Shown here piece after piece: positions 8,735-17,468 of a stretch of DNA of 64,000 bases. The notes under the pieces are model-generated. The model was not told the origin of the DNA. It saw nothing but the letters and a program-made list of their open reading frames with translations, and searched no databases. Source of the stretch: Chloroflexota bacterium (lineage in GTDB: Bacteria > Chloroflexota > UBA11872 > VXOZ01); NCBI GenBank assembly GCA_958295775.1, contig CATQHC010000002.1:953830-1017829 (forward strand), in the 5' to 3' direction. The first letter of the stretch is position 1, and every line of letters starts with the position of its first letter. Made by a program: the position numbers and the translations under genes.

Positions 8735-10186
8735 ATGAAAACTTTGCCAACACATGGCAGTGAAGAGCTGCCGGCTGTTACCGTCGTCGTGCTCAACTGG
8801 AACGGGATGCGCTTTCTGGGACAATGCTTGACTGCACTCTTGCAAACTACGTATCCAAGCGACCGCTTTACGGTTATTCTCGCTGACAACGCGTCTGCAG
8901 ACGGTTCACCTGATTGGGTACGAGCGCACTTCCCCCAGGTGCGGATACTTGAGACCGGCGGCAACCTGGGGTTTGGCGGCGGTAACAACCGCGCAATCCA
9001 GGCCAGTGCGTCGCCATTTGTCGCATTGCTCAATTCCGACACTGCAGTTCGACCCGATTGGCTGCTGCACCTCGTGCGGCCGCTGCTGGCCGATCCAGCT
9101 ATCGGCGCCACCACCGCAAAACTGCTCTATATGCACGACTTCCTGCCCCTAGAGTTGCGCTGCGAATCGTTTACGCCAAGTGAAGAGATGAACTCGGACG
9201 ATACACGCACATTGGGAGTCCAAGTGTATGGTGCTGCAATGGCTGGTGGGAACGGTCAAGAAGGGCAGGAGGTGCGGCGTCTCGCCGGATTCCACCCACC
9301 TGAACGCGATGGCGAGGGGCGCTCTTTGCAATGGTCCGGCGCTACTGCCGAACTTGGCGTTCCGCTCGCGCATCTTGGTTCCACGGGCATTAACCTAACG
9401 CTGGAACTGGCCGCATGGAGACCGGACCAAAGGACCGTACGTGTGTCTCTGCTGTGTGCCGGCCGCTTACTCTTTGCCGGAGCGGTCGACGGTGAGCCGC
9501 AGACAATCCGGGTAAACCTCCCTGGGTCGTTGCGCCTGCATGCAAAGCCGTTGCTGCAAAGTGCCGGTTCATCCGTGTTACCGGACGGCTCGGGTCGTGA
9601 CCGCGGCACAATCGTGAATCGCGGGCATGTGTATCCTCCTTGGGATGATGGCGCGTTCGATGCTGCTGCGGAGGTCTTTCACTTCAACGGCGCAGCGTGC
9701 CTCTTGCGGCGTGACATGCTTGATGCCGTTGGGCTCTTTGACGAGCGCTTCTTCATGTACTATGAGGACATGGACTTGGCATGGCGCGCCCGCGCCCAGG
9801 GCTGGTGCGTCTGGTACGCGCCCCAAGCGATCGTGCGCCACGTGCACAGCGGGTCAGCCGGGGAGTGGTCTCCTCTTTTCACCTACAACGTGGATCTCAA
9901 CCGGCTGCTAATGCTCATCAAGAACGCGCCCGGGCGGCTTGCGCGACAGCAAGTGGGTCGCTATGCTGCGGAGACAGTCGGGAATGCGGTCCAAGCACTT
10001 TTGGGGCTTCTCTTGCGGTCGGCCGGAACTCGCGGGCAGTTGGGTCGTCTGTGGATTCGATTGAAGGTCTGGTTGCGCTTGTTGTTGCTTACGCCGGGGA
10101 TACTGCGGAACAGACGTGACATTCAAGCGGGACGCTCTGTTTCGCAACAAGATATTGGTCGCTGGCTGCAGCCCGGTGAAGAATAG
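8735..10186 (+). CDS. Family 2 glycosyltransferase with an inserted accessory domain
   Basis: A cytoplasmic GT-A transferase of 483 residues. The start TVVVLNWNGMRFLGQCLTAL and LADNASADGSPDWV mark the nucleotide-sugar fold. FVALLNSDTAVRPDWL near residue 100 has the DxD-like metal site, and FFMYYEDMDLAWRARAQGW near residue 345 carries the ED catalytic motif. Between them, roughly residues 138-265, an insertion absent from ordinary members contains LELRCESFTPSEEMNSDDTR and then GFHPPERDGEGRSLQWSGA. These resemble the two ends of the domain at the C-terminus of the preceding ATPase, but in swapped order. GGGGTGA precedes the ATG. It belongs to the polysaccharide operon; donor and acceptor are unknown. 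Confidence 0.9.
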   Translation: MKTLPTHGSEELPAVTVVVLNWNGMRFLGQCLTALLQTTYPSDRFTVILADNASADGSPDWVRAHFPQVRILETGGNLGFGGGNNRAIQASASPFVALLNSDTAVRPDWLLHLVRPLLADPAIGATTAKLLYMHDFLPLELRCESFTPSEEMNSDDTRTLGVQVYGAAMAGGNGQEGQEVRRLAGFHPPERDGEGRSLQWSGATAELGVPLAHLGSTGINLTLELAAWRPDQRTVRVSLLCAGRLLFAGAVDGEPQTIRVNLPGSLRLHAKPLLQSAGSSVLPDGSGRDRGTIVNRGHVYPPWDDGAFDAAAEVFHFNGAACLLRRDMLDAVGLFDERFFMYYEDMDLAWRARAQGWCVWYAPQAIVRHVHSGSAGEWSPLFTYNVDLNRLLMLIKNAPGRLARQQVGRYAAETVGNAVQALLGLLLRSAGTRGQLGRLWIRLKVWLRLLLLTPGILRNRRDIQAGRSVSQQDIGRWLQPGEE

Positions 10187-10220
10187 GCAAGTGACCCTTA
10201 GGTGGGTGTAGCGGCATCGC

Positions 10221-11858
10221 ATGGCAAGAATGAAGATAGGCATCTACAACCGTTGGCTCCAGACGCAGGGCGGTGCGGAACGGTATACGGGAGTGGCGGC
10301 GGAAGTGCTTGCCGCGCATCACGATGTCTCATTGATCACCCATCGGCCGGTAGACCTCGCCAAAATCGGCAAGAGACTGAACGTTGACCTCTCACAGGTA
10401 CAACTTCGCTGTGTTGAGGACCTGCCCTTCGACCTGCTTGCACCGTTGACTGCGGAATATGATCTCTTTATAAACGGCTCCCACTTCTCATTCGTGCCAA
10501 GCCAGGCCGAGCACAGCATCATGTTTGTCTATTTCCCATTCCTGGGGCTGCATAGCTGGACCGCGCGTTTGCGGCAGTGGGTAGGCCGACAGCTCCTGCG
10601 CGAACTCAGGGTGCCCCACTTTCGCGATGGCTTCTATGCTATACAGGAACTCGGCCAGGGCTGGTACCGTTGGACCGCGGGTAAAGCCGCAATTGAACTG
10701 CCGGTTCCAGGTTGGCGGCGCGACACGCCGATGCAAATCGTCGCAGGTTCATTTCGCCCCGATGGCTGGGACCCGGTTTCGGTGCGTGTGACGTGCGGTG
10801 AGCAGCTACTGTGTGAGACCACATTGCAGACGACAATGGGCAATTACGAGGATATTGAGTTTGTTCTGCCTAAGGCGTGCATCGAGGACGGCCGCGCCCG
10901 GCTCGAATTGACTTGTGAGACGTTTTCGGCTCACGCTGCCGGAGTGGAAGAGCACGACTATCGCGAAGTGGGTGTGGCCGTGGCGGCGGTGCGCACCCGG
11001 AACTGGCGCTACTACTTGTATGAGACAGTATTCGAAAGGCTCTTCCCAGAGCTCGGCCTGCGCTTGCATGGCGTTATGGAGAACCCGTCTTTAGAGTACA
11101 TCCGGACGTACGATTTGCTCTGTCCGATTTCCCGGTTTGTTGCGGACTGGGTCAAGCGGGCGTGGGAGCTGGAGGGTGAGATTCTCTACCCGCCGGTTGA
11201 CGTCGGTGACTTTCAGCCAGGAGAGAAACGTCCGGTTATCCTTAGCGTTGGGAGGTTTTTCCCACACAGCCATGAAAAGAAATACCCGGAAATGATCCAG
11301 GCGTTTGCGGCGTTGTCACGGCAGGAGCTCGCAGGCTGGGAGCTTCATCTTGCAGGGGGCGTTGCGCAGGATTCCCTGAGCCAGGGGTACTATCGGCGTG
11401 TTCAGGAATTGGCCGAAGGATTGCCCGTGGTACTCCATCCAAACGTGGAATATGAAGAATTACGCCAACTCTATAGCCAGGCTTCCATTTATTGGCATGC
11501 GACCGGCTATGGCGAGAACGAAGAACACCATCCGGAGCGCTTCGAACACTTTGGGATTACGCCGGTGGAAGCAATGGCTGCAGGCTGTGTGCCTATCGTG
11601 CTGGGCAAGGGAGGCCCGGCCGAGATCGTTGCGCATGGCGAGAGCGGTTTCCTCTGGAATACCCTGGAGGAACTCAAGCAATTTACCTGCGCCGTCGCTG
11701 CTGATCCGGCGCTAGCTACAAGGCTGCGGGCCGGTGCGCAGGAGCGGGCCAAGCGATTTAGCGAGAACCAGTTTGCGGACCGGCTGCTTGAGCTTGTGGA
11801 CTCGGTTGTTACGGCTCGAGGCAATTCCCTCGCTTCGTCGCAAGAGGTGAAGGCATGA
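10221..11858 (+). CDS. Family 4-like glycosyltransferase with an inserted accessory domain
   Basis: A GT-B transferase of 545 residues. The N-terminal glycine-rich loop is IYNRWLQTQGGAERYTGVAA. The C-terminal donor domain includes ILSVGRFFPHSHEKKYPEMI and the E-x7-E-like region HFGITPVEAMAAGCVPIVLG. Between the two Rossmann halves, about residues 143-260, sits an insertion that begins ELGQGWYRWTAGKAAIELP and ends LELTCETFSAHAAG, then DYREVGVAVAAVR. This is another copy of the domain found in its neighbours. The start could be ATG 10221 or ATG 10230; neither has a clear ribosome site. The stop overlaps the methyltransferase ATG (ATGA). Confidence 0.9.
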   Translation: MARMKIGIYNRWLQTQGGAERYTGVAAEVLAAHHDVSLITHRPVDLAKIGKRLNVDLSQVQLRCVEDLPFDLLAPLTAEYDLFINGSHFSFVPSQAEHSIMFVYFPFLGLHSWTARLRQWVGRQLLRELRVPHFRDGFYAIQELGQGWYRWTAGKAAIELPVPGWRRDTPMQIVAGSFRPDGWDPVSVRVTCGEQLLCETTLQTTMGNYEDIEFVLPKACIEDGRARLELTCETFSAHAAGVEEHDYREVGVAVAAVRTRNWRYYLYETVFERLFPELGLRLHGVMENPSLEYIRTYDLLCPISRFVADWVKRAWELEGEILYPPVDVGDFQPGEKRPVILSVGRFFPHSHEKKYPEMIQAFAALSRQELAGWELHLAGGVAQDSLSQGYYRRVQELAEGLPVVLHPNVEYEELRQLYSQASIYWHATGYGENEEHHPERFEHFGITPVEAMAAGCVPIVLGKGGPAEIVAHGESGFLWNTLEELKQFTCAVAADPALATRLRAGAQERAKRFSENQFADRLLELVDSVVTARGNSLASSQEVKA

Positions 11859-13123
11859 GGCTGGACAATGATGAGGCGCTACAATTCCTGCGCTCCCTGG
11901 AGCATGCACAACGCAAAGAGGTCAGCGACTACCTTAGCACAGCGTTAGACCGTCTGGGGGCTACGTTTGCACTCATTCCGGCCGATCTCCCCACCCAAGC
12001 CAAAGTCCTCGAAATCGGCGCAATGCCGTACTACATGACGGCGCTGCTTCTCCGCTACACGGATTTTGCCGTGTCTGCCATCAATGAACCGTATTGGCTG
12101 GAACTCGACGGCGGCACCGTGAAATTGAGGAGCGCTGAAAGTGACTTTGCACAGACTATTGAGTATCAGGGAGTGAACATCGAGTACGATCCTTTTCCTT
12201 ACCCGGACAACCACTTTGACCTCGTGCTCTATTGTGAGGTTATTGAGCACCTCACGTATGATCCTACGCAGACGCTCTACGAGATCCACCGGGTGCTTAA
12301 GCCTGACGGTCAGTTGATCCTCTCGACGCCAAATCCATTCCGATATACGAACGTCCTAAAGTTTATCAGCGGCAAGAACATCTACCCACCGTTCTCCGGC
12401 TACAACAGCTATGCTCGTCATCATCGTGAGTTCAGCGCGGGTGAATTGAGGCGGCTGCTGCGCTCCTGCAACTATGAGGTCGAGGAACTTTACTCCATTC
12501 ACGACTGCTCATACGATCACCCACGTTTTCTTGATGATCTCGTGCGGGGTGCGGTGCGAATTGGTCTGCTGCGTGGCCAGCAAGACGTAATAATGGTTCG
12601 GGCCCGTGCGTTTGGCAATGCACGCTATGGCTATCCAACGGACATGTATACCGATATCTATGCCTATCGGCGAGTGACCGAGAGTGCAGTTGTGATGGGT
12701 GAAAACGAGGACCCGCAGCTAGGAGGCGGGTGGTACCCCCGGGAGGACTGGCCGCCCCCGGTACGGTGGACGAGTCGGGATGCGCTGGTACGCTTGAAGT
12801 ATGGCGGACAGCAGACAATTTCAATTCATCTCTTCTCCGGACCGAAGGAATTGAATAGGGCTGTGACCGGCGCCATCTACACGAACGAGGTGAAGTATCC
12901 CGTTTCTTTGCCGCCGGGTGAATGGCGGGACTTGTCATATCCTGTACCGCCCGACTCCGACAAGCGTCTTGAAATCGCCTTCCATTGGGATGAGCCTTGG
13001 AAGCCACAGGATGTGCTTGGCTCTCCGGACACCCGTGATTTGGGCGTCGCGGTCCACAAGGTCTGGCTGCATGATGACGGCGCCCTAGAGGTTAGCGCGG
13101 ACAAAGACGAGGACGAAGCATAG
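11855..13123 (+). CDS. SAM-dependent methyltransferase with C-terminal accessory domain
   Basis: Residues ~45-200 form a class I methyltransferase: VLEIGAMPYYMTALLL (motif I, with an unusual M-P in place of the usual glycines), FDLVLYCEVIEHL (acidic motif) and EIHRVLKPDGQLILSTPNPF. The C-terminal ~130 residues, from GGGWYPREDWPPPVRWTSR to TRDLGVAVHKVWL, are the clearest copy of the accessory domain also present in the Wzt-like protein. It overlaps the upstream transferase gene by 4 bp, so it is translationally coupled. It may methylate a sugar of the exported glycan, possibly as a chain terminator recognised by the transporter (inference from known Wzt systems). Confidence 0.88.
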   Translation: MRLDNDEALQFLRSLEHAQRKEVSDYLSTALDRLGATFALIPADLPTQAKVLEIGAMPYYMTALLLRYTDFAVSAINEPYWLELDGGTVKLRSAESDFAQTIEYQGVNIEYDPFPYPDNHFDLVLYCEVIEHLTYDPTQTLYEIHRVLKPDGQLILSTPNPFRYTNVLKFISGKNIYPPFSGYNSYARHHREFSAGELRRLLRSCNYEVEELYSIHDCSYDHPRFLDDLVRGAVRIGLLRGQQDVIMVRARAFGNARYGYPTDMYTDIYAYRRVTESAVVMGENEDPQLGGGWYPREDWPPPVRWTSRDALVRLKYGGQQTISIHLFSGPKELNRAVTGAIYTNEVKYPVSLPPGEWRDLSYPVPPDSDKRLEIAFHWDEPWKPQDVLGSPDTRDLGVAVHKVWLHDDGALEVSADKDEDEA

Positions 13124-13134
13124 GAAATTCGTTC

Positions 13135-13656
13135 ATGGCAGTAGTCTATCTCGGCCTTGGCAGCAATGATGGCGACAGACTCGAGAATCTACGCGATGCG
13201 GCGCGGCGACTGCACACCGAGGTTATGCTTACCCAGGTTTCCTCGATCTACGAGACGGAACCCGTAGGATACGCCAAGCAACCGTGGTTTCTCAACGCCG
13301 TGCTCGAAGGCTTTACAGAACTGAGCCCTGCAGAACTCTTGCAATTTGCCATAGGCATTGAGCGTGCTTTGGGTCGAGTGCGACCATTTCCCAATGCGCC
13401 GCGCACGCTTGACATAGACATCCTGCTCTTTGGCGAACAGATGATCTCAACGCCGTCGCTCACGATTCCGCATCCGCGACTAACAGAGCGCGGCTTCACC
13501 CTCTGCCCTCTGACCGAGATCGCCCCACACTTGGTGCACCCAGTTAGTGGTCAAACGATGGAGAAAATCCTGGCGATGGCGACTGGTCTAGAAGAAACTC
13601 GCCATTACGCCGATCAGAATTGGTATGCTGACGCAGCGCCGGAAGTCCTAAGCTGA
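13135..13656 (+). CDS. folK: 2-amino-4-hydroxy-6-hydroxymethyldihydropteridine pyrophosphokinase
   Basis: FolK transfers pyrophosphate from ATP to 6-hydroxymethyl-dihydropterin in folate synthesis. The start VYLGLGSNDGDRLENLRDA and the SIYETEPVGYAKQPWFLNAV segment are diagnostic. FPNAPRTLDIDILLFG near residue 90 is the HPPK signature with the metal-binding D-I-D. HPRLTERGFTLCPLTEIAP follows as expected. At 173 residues it is normal. It follows the methyltransferase after 11 bp on the same strand, so it may ride on the polysaccharide transcript although its function is unrelated. No folB or folP is nearby. Confidence 0.93.
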   Translation: MAVVYLGLGSNDGDRLENLRDAARRLHTEVMLTQVSSIYETEPVGYAKQPWFLNAVLEGFTELSPAELLQFAIGIERALGRVRPFPNAPRTLDIDILLFGEQMISTPSLTIPHPRLTERGFTLCPLTEIAPHLVHPVSGQTMEKILAMATGLEETRHYADQNWYADAAPEVLS

Positions 13657-13939
13657 AGGCTGAGACGGGTTGCGTCGGCACGGGGTGAAGTGCCCGCCAG
13701 AGAAGGAATATTGCTGGATTAGCAATGGAGTCGAAGTGCCCAATTGCAGGGATATGCAGTCCGTCGCAATCTCGGCGCGCACGGCTAATCTGCGCCACTT
13801 CTTGTTACCACAACCCGGCTACCCGGGCTCCGCTTGCCAGGAACGAATTGTTCGTTAGCAGCGTACCCGCAGATGCCCTTGACTGACCGCACCGGTGGGC
13901 GCTCAGACAGTCCCAATGTCGTAGATTAGGACCGTTTTT

Positions 13940-14329
13940 TCAGGCGTCCTCTCGCTCCAGCAGCTCGATTTCGTAGCCGTCAGGATCGTCGATGAACCCC
14001 ATCTTGCGGCCCTCGGCGAACACTTTCCGCCAGCCGCCCGGCCAGATCTCTATGCCATTGGCCTCCAATTCGGCGCAGAACGCGATTAGGTCCGGCACGC
14101 CAATAGCTAAGTGCATCAAATCCTCGGGAACGTTCAAGTCATAGTCGTCGGAGTAGGTGAGCTCAAGCGTATGCAGGTTGCCCGGCAGCTCGAGGTGGGC
14201 GATCTGGTTGCCGTGGGGAGAACGCTCGCTCCGGCTCATCACTTTGAAGCCTAAGTGGTCGCAGTAGAAATTGATCGAGTTGTCTAAGTCGCTCACGCGT
14301 ATGCGCGTGTGTAAGAGAACCGCCATCAT
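13940..14329 (-). CDS. VOC/glyoxalase-superfamily protein
   Basis: A 129-residue vicinal oxygen chelate fold protein. The two beta-alpha-beta-beta-beta units are visible: LLHTRIRVSDLDNSINFYCD followed by HTLELTY, then LMHLAIGVPDL followed by FIDDPDGYEIELLE. The likely metal ligands His 7, a Glu in HTLELTY, His in MHLAIGV and Glu in GYEIELLE match the glyoxalase I pattern. A GGAGGAG site precedes two adjacent ATGs. It could be lactoylglutathione lyase-like or another VOC enzyme; the substrate is not predictable. The 13657-13939 stretch upstream of its stop shows no gene. Confidence 0.82.
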   Translation of the reverse strand: MMAVLLHTRIRVSDLDNSINFYCDHLGFKVMSRSERSPHGNQIAHLELPGNLHTLELTYSDDYDLNVPEDLMHLAIGVPDLIAFCAELEANGIEIWPGGWRKVFAEGRKMGFIDDPDGYEIELLEREDA

Positions 14330-14427
14330 TCACTCCTCCATTGCTGTTGGTGTTGCTCCATTGGACCGTGTCAATCGCTAATTCACAGGACTATTCTCGC
14401 CTCTCACCTCCTAAGACTCCCGCGCAA

Positions 14428-14811
14428 TTACGTATTGTCCTGTTGCCCTTCCGCGAACTCTTCGCTCGCAAGATCGAAGGGCGGGACATGTATCAGCAAA
14501 AGTCTGGACGGCTCGTTGCCCTGGTTGCGGTACCTAAACCACTCACTCTGTGGTACATGGAGGACGTCCATGGGCCTCAGTGTGATCTCGCGATCCTGGA
14601 CCGCGAATGAAATAAGCCCTTGGACACAGACGTAGAGCTTATCGCTCTTGCGTGAGCGCGCTCTGCGATGCCCTGCCCCAGGCGGCACGTCGATTGCGGC
14701 AACTGAGGCTGATTGCAGCTCCGCCGGCGTAAGTTCACGGATACATAGCCCGTTAAAATCGAAAGGTACAACCCTGCGAATGCTACGCGCACGACGAAAT
14801 TGTCCCCACAT
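14428..14811 (-). CDS. Small cupin-domain protein
   Basis: About 127 residues when started at the ATG at 14811. The frame is open further upstream to 15192, but that part is arginine-rich and unlike protein, so it is not included. The core SVAAIDVPPGAGHRRARSRK, then LYVCVQGLISFAVQDREITL and PMDVLHVPQSEWFRYRNQG, fits a cupin barrel. The usual HxH and Glu metal ligands of motif 1 are largely absent (only one His), and the motif 2 His is Trp. Metal-dependent catalysis is therefore doubtful; ligand sensing is possible. No good Shine-Dalgarno was found, so the exact start is uncertain. Confidence 0.6.
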   Translation of the reverse strand: MWGQFRRARSIRRVVPFDFNGLCIRELTPAELQSASVAAIDVPPGAGHRRARSRKSDKLYVCVQGLISFAVQDREITLRPMDVLHVPQSEWFRYRNQGNEPSRLLLIHVPPFDLASEEFAEGQQDNT

Positions 14812-15091
14812 ATGGCTGCTTCGCGCGGGATCGCGCGTCCCTGCAGGCAATAGTAACAACCTGGCAGAAACGAAACAAACGCAAGGCGGGGGAAATAGGG
14901 ATCTTTGAGTAGCGCGAAAGCTGTAGAAAACTCTCCAGGAGGAGACGCGCAGGCTTGGTGTCGGCCTTTTATTGCCTCTGCCCATTTGAACTGTGGAGAA
15001 CGGGGAGAGGTGTAACAGTTTTTCGGGGAGATAGGTATCGCCCACGGCCAACCGAGACCCGCTCTCGGCGGCATATCGCTGCCGTCTCGTT

Positions 15092-15364
15092 TTATTCTTT
15101 CGCGCCGGCGTCAACCAGTATCTGTATGGTTTCCGGCGTACCCTGAAAACTCGCCGCCGCCAGAAGCGACCGGCCATCGGCCAATCTGACATTCACGTCG
15201 GCGCCGGCATCCACGAGTATCCGTAGCGCTTCGATGTTGTCCCACCAAATCGCGGTGTAGAGTAGCGGATCGTTATTGCTGTCGCGTGCGTTCACATCCG
15301 CGCCGGCCGCAATGAGTACCCGCAGCACATAGAGAGACATTTGCTTGGGGAGATTAGGTTGCAC
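15092..15364 (-). CDS. Short ankyrin-repeat protein (possibly a fragment)
   Basis: The 90-residue frame holds two full ankyrin units and part of a third: VLIAAGADVNARDSNNDPLL, ILVDAGADVNVRLADGRSLL and a terminal ILVDAGAKE. Ankyrin repeats mediate protein binding. The start is GTG at 15364, without a convincing ribosome site. The frame stays open upstream without an ATG until a stop near 15450, just before hemW ends. The protein begins in mid-repeat, which suggests either a minimal ankyrin protein or the remnant of a longer gene. Confidence 0.55.
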   Translation of the reverse strand: MQPNLPKQMSLYVLRVLIAAGADVNARDSNNDPLLYTAIWWDNIEALRILVDAGADVNVRLADGRSLLAAASFQGTPETIQILVDAGAKE

Positions 15365-15458
15365 ACTTCGCCGCGTGTGGCCTGCGGTTGCCGTCAGTTG
15401 GGAAGATACCTTTGCTGCGTCCAGTCGTTTCGCACCGGAGCGGCGCCGACACTAGGTG

Positions 15459-16658
15459 TTATCGAGACGTTGTGACACTTGCAGCGGGTCTTTCGGTCTC
15501 TAAAGACGTAATCAGCCGGACGCAGACTTCGTTGGCAAGGAAATGTCCGTCATCGGTGAGACGAATAGAGTCCTCGTCCACCGCTACCAGGTTGGCGCGG
15601 GTCAATTCTGCGAGTTCAGGCGCGAGCAATGTCACAGGGTCCGTGCCAAAGCGGGCGGCGAATTCCTCGCGCACGATGCCCCGCTGCAAGAGTCGCAGGT
15701 TGAGAAAGATGCTCTCTTCCGCAGCCATGGCGGACGTAATGGTCTCTGTGCGTTGTATTGTCGATTCTCCCTGGAGCGCCCGCTCGATATACGCGCGGGG
15801 CGGGCGCAGCTCTTCCGTGCGAGTATCGTGCAGGTAGCCGTGCGCACCAGCGCCCAAGCCTAAGTAGGGCTCGTAGCGCCAATAGATCCGGTTGTGCTCG
15901 CCCTCCCTGCCCGGCAGCGCCCAATTTGAAATTTCATAGTGTGTGTAGCCGGCGTCCGCCATGCTAGCCGACGCATGCGCGTACATGTCTGCGGCAGTAT
16001 CGTCCGGGGGCAACTGAATGCGGCCACTCCCCACCCAGCGCGCAAAGGGCGTGGTGGGTTCAACGGTGAGGCAATACAGCGACAGGTGTTCCGGCGCGAG
16101 CGCAAGGGCAGTCTCCACGTCATGCCGCCAGTCGGCAAGGGACTGGTCGGGCACCGCGTACATGAGATCGAGACTGACATTTTGAAAGCCGGCTTGCCGG
16201 GCAAGACGCAGGCCGCGCTGCGCTTGCTCGGCGCTATGGTCGCGTCCCAGCACTTTGAGGAGGCGGCCGGAGAAGCTCTGGACGCCGAACGAGAGGCGGT
16301 TGACCCCGGCGGCGCGAAAACCGGCAAAGCGGGCGGCGTCCGCGGTGACGGGATTGGCTTCGAGCGTAATCTCACAGTCGGCTGTAAGCGGCAAGACGTC
16401 GTCAACGGCTTGAATGAGTTGGGCAACGTGCTCCGGTTCCAGTAGCGATGGCGTGCCGCCGCCAAAATACACCGTGCGCGCGGCGTCATATCCGCTTGCT
16501 CTCGCCCGGCATGCGATTACGCGGCACAGTGCCTCAACGTAGGCTGGGGCGAGCGACTGCAAGCCGGAGTACGTGTTAAAATCGCAGTAAGGACACCGCA
16601 CACGGCAGAAGGGAATGTGCAAATAGACGGCGAGCGCGTTCTTGACTTCCACACCCAT
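15459..16658 (-). CDS. hemW: HemW-like radical SAM protein (heme chaperone family)
   Basis: The N-terminus reads VYLHIPFCRVRCPYCDFNTY, with the CxxxCxxC cluster motif (Cys 19, 23, 26) and the following Cys-Asp-Phe typical of HemW rather than true HemN. TVYFGGGTPSLL and LSFGVQSFSGRLLKVLGRDH are further family signatures. At 399 residues it has the full HemW length including the C-terminal domain. HemW binds heme and is thought to deliver it to respiratory proteins; many are misannotated as oxygen-independent coproporphyrinogen oxidase. The 5' end overlaps that of the divergent amidohydrolase by about 40 bp, and a later GTG start (16652) is possible. Confidence 0.9.
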   Translation of the reverse strand: MGVEVKNALAVYLHIPFCRVRCPYCDFNTYSGLQSLAPAYVEALCRVIACRARASGYDAARTVYFGGGTPSLLEPEHVAQLIQAVDDVLPLTADCEITLEANPVTADAARFAGFRAAGVNRLSFGVQSFSGRLLKVLGRDHSAEQAQRGLRLARQAGFQNVSLDLMYAVPDQSLADWRHDVETALALAPEHLSLYCLTVEPTTPFARWVGSGRIQLPPDDTAADMYAHASASMADAGYTHYEISNWALPGREGEHNRIYWRYEPYLGLGAGAHGYLHDTRTEELRPPRAYIERALQGESTIQRTETITSAMAAEESIFLNLRLLQRGIVREEFAARFGTDPVTLLAPELAELTRANLVAVDEDSIRLTDDGHFLANEVCVRLITSLETERPAASVTTSR

Positions 16659-17468
16659 GTCTTTCCCGCAGAGATCGTTAAGGCGCGCGAGCGCTATTTT
16701 GCCAACGAGCCCTGGTTTGAGTCACTCTATGCTGCCCCGCAAAGCCGTTTGGCAACTGCGAGCCATCTTGCCAACGCTATCGAGCGCGACCACATTGCGG
16801 CGGCGGTGGCGCTCAATTTCGGCTGGTCCGATCCGGGACTGTGTCGCGCAACGAATGATTCTATTTTAGAAGCTCTGCGGCCGCATCGCCAGATTGTGCC
16901 ATTTTGCGCGGTTGTGCCGGGTGCTGCAGGCGCTGCCGATGAAGTCGCACGCTGCGCGGCTTTGGGTTTTCGCGGCGTTGGCGAGCTAAACGCCGACGGG
17001 CAGCAATTCGACATCACTGATGAACGCGCGATGCGGCCTGTCATCGAGGCGTGCCGCGCGCACGGCATGGTGCTGCTTCTGCACGCCAGCGAGCCGCTTG
17101 GCCACGCGTATCCCGGCAAAGGCACGACGACACCCGAGAAGCTGCTGCGCTTGCTGGCAATGGCACGAGACGTTCCCATCGTATTTGCGCACTGGGGCGG
17201 TGGTCTGCTGTTCTATGAACTGATGCCTGAGATAGAATCGCTCGCCGGCAATGCCTACTACGACTCTGCAGCCACGCCCTATCTCTACACGCCGCAGATC
17301 TATCGAATTGGCGCGCAGCTTGCCGGCTCGCGGGTGCTCTTCGGCAGTGATTACCCGCTCATGCCGCCGCGCCGCGCCTTAGAGCATTTGGACAGGGCGG
17401 AATTGAGCTTCGAGGAACGCAGGGCGATCTTGTGGGACAATGGAGCGCGCCTGCTGGGATTGACATAG
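16617..17468 (+). CDS. Amidohydrolase-2 family metal-dependent hydrolase
   Basis: A 283-residue TIM-barrel hydrolase. The N-terminal metal motif is LDFHTHVFP at residues 9-17. VLLLHASEPLGHAYPGKG near residue 150 and IVFAHWGGG near residue 185 contribute further histidines, and RVLFGSDYPL near residue 245 carries the catalytic Asp. The start is GTG at 16617, with an AGAAGGGA stretch very close upstream. Any later start would lose the HTH motif, so the overlap with the divergent hemW is real unless hemW starts late. The reaction is unknown; relatives are decarboxylases or lactonases. The stop codon lies inside a hairpin. Confidence 0.83.
   Translation: MQIDGERVLDFHTHVFPAEIVKARERYFANEPWFESLYAAPQSRLATASHLANAIERDHIAAAVALNFGWSDPGLCRATNDSILEALRPHRQIVPFCAVVPGAAGAADEVARCAALGFRGVGELNADGQQFDITDERAMRPVIEACRAHGMVLLLHASEPLGHAYPGKGTTTPEKLLRLLAMARDVPIVFAHWGGGLLFYELMPEIESLAGNAYYDSAATPYLYTPQIYRIGAQLAGSRVLFGSDYPLMPPRRALEHLDRAELSFEERRAILWDNGARLLGLT

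Noticed and set aside
14812-15192. N-terminal extension of the cupin frame
   Set aside because: The extension is arginine-rich and low in family-like features; the cupin domain begins after the ATG at 14811.
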